Part shown: in pieces, positions 1 through 7,333 of the stretch
Layout: each line of letters begins with the position of its first letter
Position numbering within the stretch: the first letter of the stretch is position 1
DNA from: Winogradskyella sp.
Lineage (GTDB): Bacteria; Bacteroidota; Bacteroidia; Flavobacteriales; Flavobacteriaceae
DNA: 43,661 nt
Assembly (NCBI GenBank): GCA_028383925.1
Contig: JAOEWO010000019.1
Span: 1-43,661 of the forward strand
Reading direction: 5' to 3'
Program-made: the position numbers and the translations under genes
Notes under the pieces: generated by a model
Database searches by the model: none
Seen by the model: only the letters and a program-made list of their open reading frames with translations
Told to the model about the DNA's origin: nothing

Positions 1-1040
1 ATTTTGATTATTACCAATCTGACAATGATAAAGAACCATTGGCAATTGGAGGGTTTTTACCCTTAGAGAAAGTCTATGATTTTAATCCGATTCCTGAAGA
101 ATTAACAGCAGAAGAAGCTAAATATATAATGGGAGTTCAGGGCAACATCTGGACAGAATATATGCCAACTGAAGCACAAGTAGAATACATGGCTTTTCCC
201 AGAATGCTCGCTATGAGCGAAGTGGCTTGGTCGCAACCAGATCAAAAAAACTATAAAAATTTTGTGTCGCGATTAGAACATTTTCATAAGCGATTAGAGG
301 CGCTAGATATTAATTATGCGAATCATTTGTATGAGATTGAAGGCAAATTAGTTTCGGAAAATGGAAAACCTTATTTTGAATTGAACACTGTTACCGAAGG
401 CAAAATAATTCGTTATACCACAGATGGATCAGAACCTATAATAAGTTCAGAAGTGTACACGACTAAAATTCCTATTATAAAAAGTACAGTTTTAAAAGTG
501 GCTGCTTTTAATGCTGAAAAACGACTTGGTAAGATTTTTATTCAAGACATTAATTTACATAAAGCAGTTGGCAAGAATATCACTATTAGCAAAGAGCCAA
601 GCAAAGCTTATATGGGAAGCGGACCAGAAGGTTTAATAAATGGTATTAATGGAAGTAACACAAGATTTGGTGATAAAGAATGGTTAGGGTTTTCTGGTGA
701 AGACATTAAAGTCACCATTGATTTTGGTGAAGTAACAGAAATAAATAGAATCTCAACACGCTTTCATAACGGAAACGGACAATGGATTTATGCTCCAAAG
801 CAAATTTATCTTGAATTCATTCTTGATGATGGTTCTATTGTTACTGACAGCATACAACTTGAAAGTCAAACTGAACATATAATCACAGAGTTTAATTATG
901 ATTTTGTAACACCAAAAAATTTAGATGTAAAAGTAAAACAGGTCACTTTAAAGATACCAAATTATGGTACAATTGAAGAAGGCAAACAAGGAGCTGGCAA
1001 TAAAGCATGGACTTTTATTGATGAGATTATTGTGAACTGA
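1..1040 (+). CDS. GH20 beta-N-acetylhexosaminidase, C-terminal part (5' end outside window)
   Basis: This is the C-terminal part of a family 20 glycoside hydrolase that removes terminal beta-linked GlcNAc/GalNAc. The open frame runs in from the left edge (first full codon at 3), so the start and the catalytic Asp-Glu pair lie outside. About 345 residues are visible. The first ~100 match the end of the GH20 barrel: a FDYYQ segment, GGFLPLEKVYDF, then GVQGNIWTEY, which holds the substrate-stacking Trp, and AFPRMLAMSEVAW. Next comes a chitobiase/hexosaminidase C-terminal-like beta domain (about 110-185, with YTTDGSEP). The last ~150 residues look like a discoidin (F5/8 type C) carbohydrate-binding domain. 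Such enzymes are usually periplasmic or surface lipoproteins, but the signal is not visible. With CutC and beta-mannosidase downstream it fits a glycoprotein-glycan degradation cluster. Confidence 0.9.
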   Translation, partial: FDYYQSDNDKEPLAIGGFLPLEKVYDFNPIPEELTAEEAKYIMGVQGNIWTEYMPTEAQVEYMAFPRMLAMSEVAWSQPDQKNYKNFVSRLEHFHKRLEALDINYANHLYEIEGKLVSENGKPYFELNTVTEGKIIRYTTDGSEPIISSEVYTTKIPIIKSTVLKVAAFNAEKRLGKIFIQDINLHKAVGKNITISKEPSKAYMGSGPEGLINGINGSNTRFGDKEWLGFSGEDIKVTIDFGEVTEINRISTRFHNGNGQWIYAPKQIYLEFILDDGSIVTDSIQLESQTEHIITEFNYDFVTPKNLDVKVKQVTLKIPNYGTIEEGKQGAGNKAWTFIDEIIVN

Positions 1041-1230
1041 GAACACCCCTAAAATCCCCTCAAGGGGACAATATTATAAATAAACTTAGGAAGATTGTCC
1101 CCTCGAGGGGACTTTTGGTGACCTTTTCGGATTTTTAAAGCCTGAAAGGTTTGAAATTAAAATGTTAATCGTAAGTTATCCTGCAAGGTTTTTAAAACCT
1201 TGTAGGTATTAAAAAAGAGAGTCCTGCCTT
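989..1230. repeat. Tandem duplication, copy 1 (240-bp period)
   Basis: This first unit starts inside the last codons of the hexosaminidase and continues into the intergenic region. It contains the gene end, a GC-rich palindrome (about 1045-1120), a second imperfect palindrome (about 1120-1152, ACCTTTT...TGAAAGGT) and a third (1180-1206, CCTGCAAGG...CCTTGTAGG). It ends near a TCCTGCCT string. The block from 1011 to about 1115 is almost identical to 1251-1355. The middle part (about 1116-1160) differs from copy 2, so the unit is a mosaic and not a clean duplicate. Confidence 0.85.
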
Positions 1231-1233
1231 CAG

Positions 1234-1493
1234 AGGAGCTGGCAATATGGACTTTTATTGATGAGATTATTGTGAACTGAGAACACCCCTAAAATCCCCT
1301 CAAGGGGGACAATATTATAAATAAACTTAGGAAGATTGTCCCCTTGAGGGGACTTTAGGGGTGTAAAAGTTAAAATTGAAAGAATAACCAATAGTAAAAA
1401 TCAAAATATTAATCGTAAGTTATCCTGCGAGGTTTTTAAAACCTCGTAGGTTTTAAAAAAATTAAAGTAATTAATTAATAAGATTCCTGCCTA
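1234..1493. repeat. Tandem duplication, copy 2
   Basis: This second unit repeats the hexosaminidase 3' end (with a 5-base deletion near 1247), the GC-rich palindrome (left arm 1283-1313, right arm 1335-1364, about 29 paired bases with one extra C and one mismatch) and the CCTGC...GTAGG palindrome (1424-1450). It ends near TCCTGCCT. Together with copy 1 it fills the 467-base gap between the hexosaminidase and cutC. I see no gene in the gap. The palindromes resemble short intergenic repeats that are common in Flavobacteriaceae genomes; that comparison is from memory. Confidence 0.85.
1236..1280 (+). pseudogene. Duplicated 3' remnant of the hexosaminidase gene
   Basis: These 45 bases repeat the last codons and stop of the upstream hexosaminidase (991-1040), lacking five bases (AAGCA) after GAGCTGGCAATA. 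The last nine sense codons and the stop are intact. There is no start and no other part of the gene, so this is a non-coding leftover of the tandem duplication. Confidence 0.75.
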
Positions 1494-1507
1494 CGCAATA
1501 ACTAAAG

Positions 1508-2197
1508 ATGAAATTAGAAATCTGTGCCAACTCATACCAATCTGCAAAAAATGCTCAAGAAGCAGGTGCACATCGCATAGAATTATGCCAAGAACTTTCC
1601 GTTGGAGGGATTACACCTTCGTATGGTTTATTAAAACAAGTGATTGAAAATTTAGAGATTCCTGTATTCTTTTTAATACGACCACGAAGTGGTGATTTTG
1701 TGTATTCAGATGCTGAATTTAAAACCATGAAAAATGACATTCAACTCTGTAAAGATTTAGGTTGTCAAGGTATAGTTTCGGGTGTTTTAAATGCTGATAA
1801 AACCATAGACTTAAAACGAACAATAGAACTTGTAGAATTATCAAAACCTTTAGCATTTACGTTTCATAGGGCTTTTGATGCCGTTGCCAATCCAAAAGAA
1901 GCTTTAGAACAATTAATAGATTTAGGAATAGATCGCGTATTAACGTCTGGACAAGAAACATCAGCAGAACTAGGTATAGATTTAATAAAAGAACTCAATA
2001 AAATATCAAACGGCAGAGTCACGATTTTAGTAGGAGGAGGTGTTTCGGCAAAAAATGCAGCTAAATTTAAAGCCGCTGGTTTAGATGAAATTCACGCGTC
2101 AGCTTCGACTACAATTAAAGCCGATGATACACTGTTTTCGTTACCATTAACCTATTCTGATCCTCAAAAAATTAAAGCCATTTTAGATGCGATATAG
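1508..2197 (+). CDS. cutC: CutC family protein
   Basis: This 229-residue protein is a full-length CutC-family TIM barrel. Visible family segments are the N-terminal LEICANS and GAHRIELCQ, FLIRPRSGDF near residue 55, TFHRAFD near 118, LTSGQ near 144, LVGGG near 174 and EIHASAS near 195. The family is named for a copper-tolerance phenotype in E. coli, but its biochemical activity is not settled. Here it sits between a GH20 hexosaminidase and a GH2 beta-mannosidase, and its last 11 bases overlap the beta-mannosidase frame, which suggests coupled expression and a role tied to sugar breakdown. The ATG at 1508 is the natural start because it leads straight into the conserved first strand. No strong ribosome-binding site or promoter box is visible upstream. 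The family call is secure; the function is not. Confidence 0.93.
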   Translation: MKLEICANSYQSAKNAQEAGAHRIELCQELSVGGITPSYGLLKQVIENLEIPVFFLIRPRSGDFVYSDAEFKTMKNDIQLCKDLGCQGIVSGVLNADKTIDLKRTIELVELSKPLAFTFHRAFDAVANPKEALEQLIDLGIDRVLTSGQETSAELGIDLIKELNKISNGRVTILVGGGVSAKNAAKFKAAGLDEIHASASTTIKADDTLFSLPLTYSDPQKIKAILDAI

Positions 2198-4793
2198 TAC
2201 ACTCAAGGTCTTTTTATTTTTAAGATTAAAATTTAATCCTAATGTCAGTTCGAGTGATTTTGAGGCACGAAAAATTGTATCGAGAACTCTTTTATTGGGT
2301 TCTATTTTTCTATTAGCAAGCTGCAACCCAAAACACGATGTGCCTATAACAATAGATTTGCATAACGATTGGCAATTCAAAAAAGTAACAGATTCGGTTT
2401 GGCAATCAGCAACCGTTCCTGGTAATGTGCATTCCGATTTATTAGATCACAAACGCATTGAAGATCCATTTATTGGAGATAACGAAAAAGATGTTCAGTG
2501 GATTTCTGAAGTCGATTGGGAATACAAAACCATAGTCTCTTTAGATAAAAAAATCCTTCAAAAGAAAAACATAGACCTTAATTTTGAAGGTTTAGATACG
2601 TATGCATCGGTATTTTTAAATGATAGTTTAATTCTAAAAACCAATAATGCGTTTAGAGTATGGAATGCAGATATAAAGTCGCTCTTAAAACCAAAAAACG
2701 AACTTAGAATTTTATTTGAATCGACTTCAAAATTTGAAGACGCAGAAAAAGAAAAACTAGTCTATGAGTTGCCAGAAGGCGAACGCATTTTTACACGAAA
2801 AGCCCAATTTCAATATGGTTGGGATTGGGGACCGAAGTTAAATACTTCTGGGATTTGGAGACCCATAAAATTGGTGGCTTGGAATGATGGGAAAATTAAT
2901 GACGCTTCTATTCACCAAACTAAATTGAATGATTCTATTGCTAAACTTGCGGTTCAAGTTGAATTTTCAAATAGTAAAACAGAGGGGTATTCGTTCGATG
3001 TATTAGTTAATGATTCATTAATTGCTGTTTCTAAAGACGAATTTCAATATAGCCCACATATAATACCATTTGAAATCAAAAATCCAAAACTCTGGTGGCC
3101 ACACAATCTAGGGAAACCTTATTTATATAATATTAAAGTTATAGTAAAGGATGGGAATAAAATCTTAGACAGTATTTCAGTAAAAAAAGGATTAAGAACC
3201 ATTGAACTAGTCACCGAAAAAGACAGCATAGGAGAATCCTTTTATTTCAAAGTCAACGAGGTACCTGTTTATGCAAAAGGGGCGAATTATATTCCGCAAA
3301 ATAGTTTTCAAAATAAAGTTACGGACGAACATTATAAAAAATTATTAAACGATGTGGTTGATGCCAATATGAATATGCTCAGAGTTTGGGGAGGTGGCAT
3401 TTACGAGGATGACATCTTTTACGATTTATGTGACGAAAAAGGCATTTTGGTTTGGCAAGATTTTATGTTTGCCTGTGCCATGTATCCTGGTGATGTAGAT
3501 TTTCTAGAGAACGTAAAACAAGAAGCAGAAGACAATGTAAAACGACTTCGAAACCACGCATCAATTGCCTTATGGTGTGGTAATAATGAAAACTCGGAAG
3601 GTTGGCATCGTTGGGGCTGGCAAGCCGATAGGAGTGAAGCAGAGAAATCCGAAATTTGGAATAATTATCTCAAAGTATTTGACTCGATTTTACCAAATAC
3701 AGTTGCTAAATTTTCGGATACAGATTATTGGGAAACGTCGCCAAAATACGGAAGAGGAAACACTAAATATAAAACCGAAGGTGATGCACACGATTGGTGG
3801 ATTTGGCACGATGCCTACCCATTTGAACATTTAGAAGACAACGTACCACGTTTTATGAGTGAGTTCGGGTTTCAGTCGTTTCCGAGCTATGAAACGATTC
3901 GTTTTATCAATCAAAGTGATAGTGTAGAGATGTCTTCTGAAGGTTTTAAAAATCATCAAAAACATGTGCGCGGTTTCGAATTGATTGATACCTATATGAA
4001 ACGCGATTTTCCTGTTCCTAAGGCTTACACTGAGGGTTGGTCGCTGAGCGAAGTCGAAGCGAGTCGAAGTGCAGAAGATTATGTGTATATGAGTCAGCTA
4101 TTGCAAGCCTACGGAATTACCAAAGGTATTGAAGCGCAACGACGAGCAAAACCTTATAATATGGGAACGCTCTATTGGCAGCTCAATGATTGTTGGCCTT
4201 CGGTGTCTTGGAGTAGCATTGATTATTTTGGGAATTGGAAAGCCTTACACTACAAAACCAAACGAAGTTTTGATAATATTTTGGTGTCTTTAAAAATTGA
4301 AAATGAGATTCTACAAACGTGGATTGTTAATGATGAAAGGACTTCAGTAGAAGGAAATCTTCAACTTAAGTTAATAGATTTTAATGGTAATACGGTTTGG
4401 GAAGATTCTCAATTGGTAAAGACTATGCCAAATTCTAGTGCGGTAAAACATCAATTAGATTTAAGTAGAATTCAGGTTAAGAAGGATGAAGTGGTTTTGG
4501 TTTCAAAATTTAATAATAAACAAGCATTGTATTACTTAGTAAAGCCAAAAGATTTAAATCTTAAAATCGCTAAAATTAAAACAATAATTACAAAAACTAA
4601 GGACGGTTTTGATATAGAGTTACAAAGTGAAACACTTCAAAAAGACGTCTTTTTACACACAAAGGCAAAAGGTCATTTTTCAGATAATTTCTTTGATATG
4701 CTTCCAAATGAAAAAATTATAATTCATTTTAAAACTGAGACAGAATCACTTGAAGATTTAGAGCTAAAAACCTTTAACACTTTCATAAGATAA
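2187..4793 (+). CDS. GH2 beta-mannosidase, predicted lipoprotein, with repeat-derived insertions
   Basis: This 868-residue glycoside hydrolase family 2 enzyme should release beta-linked mannose from non-reducing ends, such as the core mannose of N-glycans. The N-terminal jelly-roll domain starts near residue 55. The catalytic barrel shows WCGNNE with the acid/base Glu at about 468 and MSEFGFQSFP with the nucleophile Glu at about 559. YWQLNDCWPSVSWSSIDYFG near 660 is typical of beta-mannosidases. A lipoprotein signal is visible as LLLGSIFLLASC ending at Cys46, but it has an unusually long leader. The ATG at 2187 overlaps cutC by 11 bases, and residues ~19-34 appear to be translated repeat DNA (2241-2291), so the ancestral start may be lost. 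A second repeat-like insert encodes residues ~617-629 (4036-4072). A weaker start such as TTG 2295 is possible but would shorten the signal badly. Confidence 0.9.
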   Translation: MRYSTLKVFLFLRLKFNPNVSSSDFEARKIVSRTLLLGSIFLLASCNPKHDVPITIDLHNDWQFKKVTDSVWQSATVPGNVHSDLLDHKRIEDPFIGDNEKDVQWISEVDWEYKTIVSLDKKILQKKNIDLNFEGLDTYASVFLNDSLILKTNNAFRVWNADIKSLLKPKNELRILFESTSKFEDAEKEKLVYELPEGERIFTRKAQFQYGWDWGPKLNTSGIWRPIKLVAWNDGKINDASIHQTKLNDSIAKLAVQVEFSNSKTEGYSFDVLVNDSLIAVSKDEFQYSPHIIPFEIKNPKLWWPHNLGKPYLYNIKVIVKDGNKILDSISVKKGLRTIELVTEKDSIGESFYFKVNEVPVYAKGANYIPQNSFQNKVTDEHYKKLLNDVVDANMNMLRVWGGGIYEDDIFYDLCDEKGILVWQDFMFACAMYPGDVDFLENVKQEAEDNVKRLRNHASIALWCGNNENSEGWHRWGWQADRSEAEKSEIWNNYLKVFDSILPNTVAKFSDTDYWETSPKYGRGNTKYKTEGDAHDWWIWHDAYPFEHLEDNVPRFMSEFGFQSFPSYETIRFINQSDSVEMSSEGFKNHQKHVRGFELIDTYMKRDFPVPKAYTEGWSLSEVEASRSAEDYVYMSQLLQAYGITKGIEAQRRAKPYNMGTLYWQLNDCWPSVSWSSIDYFGNWKALHYKTKRSFDNILVSLKIENEILQTWIVNDERTSVEGNLQLKLIDFNGNTVWEDSQLVKTMPNSSAVKHQLDLSRIQVKKDEVVLVSKFNNKQALYYLVKPKDLNLKIAKIKTIITKTKDGFDIELQSETLQKDVFLHTKAKGHFSDNFFDMLPNEKIIIHFKTETESLEDLELKTFNTFIR
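2241..2291. repeat. Flavobacterial-type dispersed repeat at the 5' end of the beta-mannosidase frame
   Basis: The segment GTCAGTTCGAGTGATTTTG through GTATCGAGAACT has the look of a dispersed palindromic repeat of flavobacterial genomes, with TTCGAG and TCGAGAA near its ends. It is translated in frame as SSSDFEARKIVSR just before the lipoprotein signal. There is no second copy in this window, so the assignment rests on memory of similar sequences. Confidence 0.55.
4036..4072. repeat. Repeat-like insert inside the beta-mannosidase gene
   Basis: The sequence GTCGCTGAGCGAAGTCGAAG followed by CGAGTCGAAGTG resembles the well-known dispersed GGTCGCTGAGCG...GTCGAAG repeat found in many bacterial genomes. 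It is read in frame as WSLSEVEASRSAED, at a place where beta-mannosidases normally run directly from a short loop into the YxSQLLQA helix. The internal direct repetition of GTCGAAG is visible. No second copy is present in the window. Confidence 0.55.
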
Positions 4794-4835
4794 GCGGCAG
4801 ACCTTATGTTTATCTTTAATTTTTAAATAACGCAT

Positions 4836-6077
4836 ATGATTCGTTGGGTAATTTTTATAGTTTTAATAGGTATAGCAGACTTTTATGCTTTTCAATCGCT
4901 TAGAACTATTACAAAAAGTAATTGGTGGTATGCTTTTTATTGGCTATTTACTTTGGTTATAGTTGGCAATTTTATAATTCAGTTTTATAGTTTTAGTCGT
5001 AGTAATGGTTTTTCTCAATCTAATTCTTTAGCCGTTGGTTTGCTAATAGCTTTGGTTGTGCCAAAAGTGTTGGTAATAGCTATAATGTTTGGTGAAGATG
5101 TTTTGAGACTTCCACAAGGTTTGTATAGTTATTTTATGCAAGATGGTGGCTCTAGTACAACTATTAAGCATGTACCAGAAAGGCGAAAATTTATCAGTAA
5201 AATTGCGCTTGGTGTTGCGGCTGTGCCTTTTGTATCTATACTTTATGGTATGTATAAAGGGAAGTATAATTTTAAGGTTTTAAAATACACGCTTCATTTT
5301 GAAGACTTACCTACTGCTTTTGATGGTTATAAACTCACTCAGATAAGCGATGTGCATTCTGGTAGTTTTGATAATGTAGAAAAGGTGAGCTATGCCATAG
5401 ATTTAATTAATGAGCAACACTCTGATGTTATACTATTTACAGGTGACATGGTAAATAATAAGGCTAGTGAAATGGATCCTTTTATAGATATGTTTAAAAA
5501 ATTAAAAGCAAAGGATGGCTTGTTTTCTGTTTTAGGAAATCACGATTATGGTGATTATATCAATTGGAGTTCAAAAGAAGCGAAACAGCAAAATCTTGAA
5601 GATTTAAAAGCACTACAAAAAGATATAGGTTTTGATTTACTGCTAAACGAAAATAGATTTATAGAGAAAGATGGGGAACGTATCGCTTTAATTGGAGTAG
5701 AAAATTGGGGCATAGGTGGTTTTAAAAAAGCTGGAGATTTAAAAAAGGCATCAAGCAAGGTTGATAAAGACGATTTTAAAATACTGATGAGTCACGATCC
5801 AAGCCATTGGAATGAAGAAGTCATTAATGATTACTACCACTATCATTTAACACTAAGTGGTCATACACATGGTATGCAGTTTGGTATTGAAATACCAGGC
5901 TGGTTTAAATGGAGTCCTGTAAAATGGCGTTACAAACATTGGGCTGGTATTTATAAAGAATTAGGTCAATATATAAATGTGAATAGAGGGTTTGGTTATT
6001 TGGCTTTTCCGGGTCGTGTTGGTATTTGGCCAGAAATTACTGTGATTGAGCTCAAAAAAGGAAAGAAACCTGTTTAA
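4836..6077 (+). CDS. Membrane-anchored calcineurin-like metallophosphoesterase
   Basis: This 413-residue protein has four likely membrane segments (about 2-20, 32-52, 65-90, 122-140) followed by a metallophosphoesterase domain. The dimetal-site motifs are complete: SDVHSG (Asp172, His174), TGDMVNN (Asp204), GNHDYG (Asn235, His236), MSHDP (His320) and GHTHG (342-346). The layout matches the YkuE/YaeI-like membrane phosphoesterase group, whose substrates are mostly unknown; some relatives act on lipid-linked diphosphates such as UDP-diacylglucosamine. The ATG at 4836 is 42 bases after the beta-mannosidase stop. A near-consensus box TATCTTTA (4811-4818) could give it a separate promoter. The substrate cannot be predicted. 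Confidence 0.9.
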   Translation: MIRWVIFIVLIGIADFYAFQSLRTITKSNWWYAFYWLFTLVIVGNFIIQFYSFSRSNGFSQSNSLAVGLLIALVVPKVLVIAIMFGEDVLRLPQGLYSYFMQDGGSSTTIKHVPERRKFISKIALGVAAVPFVSILYGMYKGKYNFKVLKYTLHFEDLPTAFDGYKLTQISDVHSGSFDNVEKVSYAIDLINEQHSDVILFTGDMVNNKASEMDPFIDMFKKLKAKDGLFSVLGNHDYGDYINWSSKEAKQQNLEDLKALQKDIGFDLLLNENRFIEKDGERIALIGVENWGIGGFKKAGDLKKASSKVDKDDFKILMSHDPSHWNEEVINDYYHYHLTLSGHTHGMQFGIEIPGWFKWSPVKWRYKHWAGIYKELGQYINVNRGFGYLAFPGRVGIWPEITVIELKKGKKPV

Positions 6078-6159
6078 TTATTTATAAATGCGTATTTTTA
6101 TATAACTAGCGCACAACTTACTAAGGCTTTTTGTCTAAAACGTAAGTAGCTTTAAGTAA

Positions 6160-6167
6160 TATGTTTG
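6160..6167 (+). promoter_or_regulatory. Promoter -7 box (TATGTTTG) for the thioredoxin-like gene
   Basis: TATGTTTG matches the Bacteroidota -7 consensus TAnnTTTG. It ends 17 bases before the ATG at 6185. A TTTG at 6130-6133 is 26 bases upstream, longer than the usual spacing, so the -33 part is weak. Confidence 0.55.
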
Positions 6168-6184
6168 ACTAAAAACTATAATGT

Positions 6185-6481
6185 ATGTCAAAATTTGGGG
6201 AATTAATAGATATAGAAATACCTGTCCTATTAGACTTCTATACAGATTGGAATGATGAGTCTGTTGCAATGCATCCTGTACTAAGAGATGTTGCTGCTGC
6301 GTTGGGAGACAAAGCTAAAGTTATTAAAATCGACGTTGATAAAAACAAGGATTTAGCAGAGGCTCTACGTGTTAAAGGACTGCCAACCTTAATTATATAC
6401 AAAAAGGGTGAGATGAAATGGCGTCATAGTGGTGCTCAAGATGCTGATACTATTATAGGTGTTATTCAAGATTATATTTAA
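6185..6481 (+). CDS. Thioredoxin-fold protein lacking the CxxC active site
   Basis: This 98-residue protein has the full thioredoxin fold pattern: PVLLDFYTDW near 13-22, a central helix, KVIKIDVDKN near 44-53, the cis-Pro segment GLPTLIIYKKGE near 64-75, and a C-terminal helix. Where thioredoxins have WCGPC this protein has WNDES, and it contains no cysteine at all, so it cannot be a dithiol oxidoreductase. It could be a structural or binding subunit, or a chaperone-like partner. It stands alone with its own promoter box. An in-frame-looking ATG at 6181 is out of frame, so 6185 is the start. Confidence 0.88.
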   Translation: MSKFGELIDIEIPVLLDFYTDWNDESVAMHPVLRDVAAALGDKAKVIKIDVDKNKDLAEALRVKGLPTLIIYKKGEMKWRHSGAQDADTIIGVIQDYI

Positions 6482-6662
6482 AACCTTTGTGTAACTTGTT
6501 TACAATATACAATCTAAATCAGTTAGCGCGTTTTTGAGGTGATAAAAATAGTATGGAGAACTATTTAGAAACTAAAATAATCCTTCTAAATACAAACTTT
6601 TAATTGTTAACCGAAAAATGGACGATTAGATGTGCATTTTATTAGAATAAACATTGGGTTAT

Positions 6663-7325
6663 TTAAAGTGTAATTGCTTTAAATTTAAACCCCTTTGCGC
6701 TATAATGTTCTAAAACTTGAGGTAGTACTTTCTTTAAGTTATATGATGCTTTTATACTGTCATGAAAAACGATGATACTGCCTTCTTTTGCTGCAGAGGT
6801 AATATTATTTAAGCAGGTTGCGTTACTTACAGATTTGTCCCAATCGTAAGATAAAACATCCCATAGTACAATTTTGTATCCTAATTTGAGTATTTCTTTA
6901 CTCTGTTTTACTTTAAATTTTCCGTAAGGTGGTCTAAAGAGTTTTTTGTTAGACTCTATTTCGGGGTTTATTTTTAAACTTTTAGAAGTAATTATGGCTT
7001 CTGTTAATAAAACATCTTTTATATAATTTTTGGTCTTATGTTTCCACCCTTTTAAGTGGTTGTAGGTATGATTACCAATAGCATGTTTATTTTTAAGTAT
7101 GCGCTCAAAAATCTCAGGATGTTTATTAATATTATTGCCAATGCAAAAAAATGTAGCCTTAGCATTATAGCTGTCTAACGTTTGCAATACCCAATCTGTG
7201 ATTTCTGGTGTTGGGCCATCATCAAAAGTTAAGTAAATAATGGGGTCTGTTGTGCTAACATTCCAGACAAAACTAGGAAATAATGTCTTTACAAAACCAG
7301 GTGTTTTAGCTGGAATGATTTGCAT
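6663..7325 (-). CDS. Polysaccharide deacetylase (NodB domain)
   Basis: This 220-residue protein is a carbohydrate esterase family 4 deacetylase that would remove acetyl groups from GlcNAc-type sugars in a metal-dependent way. All five NodB motifs are visible: TFDDGP (33-38), HTYNH (86-90, metal His pair), RPPYG (131-135), DVLSYDW (156-162) and VFHDS (186-190, catalytic His188). No clear signal peptide is seen, so its location is uncertain. It begins only 8 bases after the stop of the DUF2723 gene on the same strand and is likely co-transcribed with it, which hints at joint work on a cell-surface glycan. The ATG at 7325 is the only sensible start. Peptidoglycan deacetylation is an alternative role. 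Confidence 0.92.
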   Translation of the reverse strand: MQIIPAKTPGFVKTLFPSFVWNVSTTDPIIYLTFDDGPTPEITDWVLQTLDSYNAKATFFCIGNNINKHPEIFERILKNKHAIGNHTYNHLKGWKHKTKNYIKDVLLTEAIITSKSLKINPEIESNKKLFRPPYGKFKVKQSKEILKLGYKIVLWDVLSYDWDKSVSNATCLNNITSAAKEGSIIVFHDSIKASYNLKKVLPQVLEHYSAKGFKFKAITL

Positions 7326-7333
7326 ACGCTATT

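Noticed and set aside
1041..1507. Repeated palindromes considered as a CRISPR array or insertion sequence
   Set aside because: There are only two units, no regular spacers, no cas gene and no transposase frame. A tandem duplication with small palindromic repeats explains it better.
3565..3834. 89-aa plus-strand open frame in another frame of the beta-mannosidase
   Set aside because: It lies wholly within the catalytic domain coding region and shows no conserved pattern.
6078..6184. Weak hairpin (ACTTAC...GTAAGT) between the phosphoesterase and the thioredoxin-like gene
   Set aside because: The stem is only six bases with a long loop and no T tract; it is within chance expectation for AT-rich DNA.
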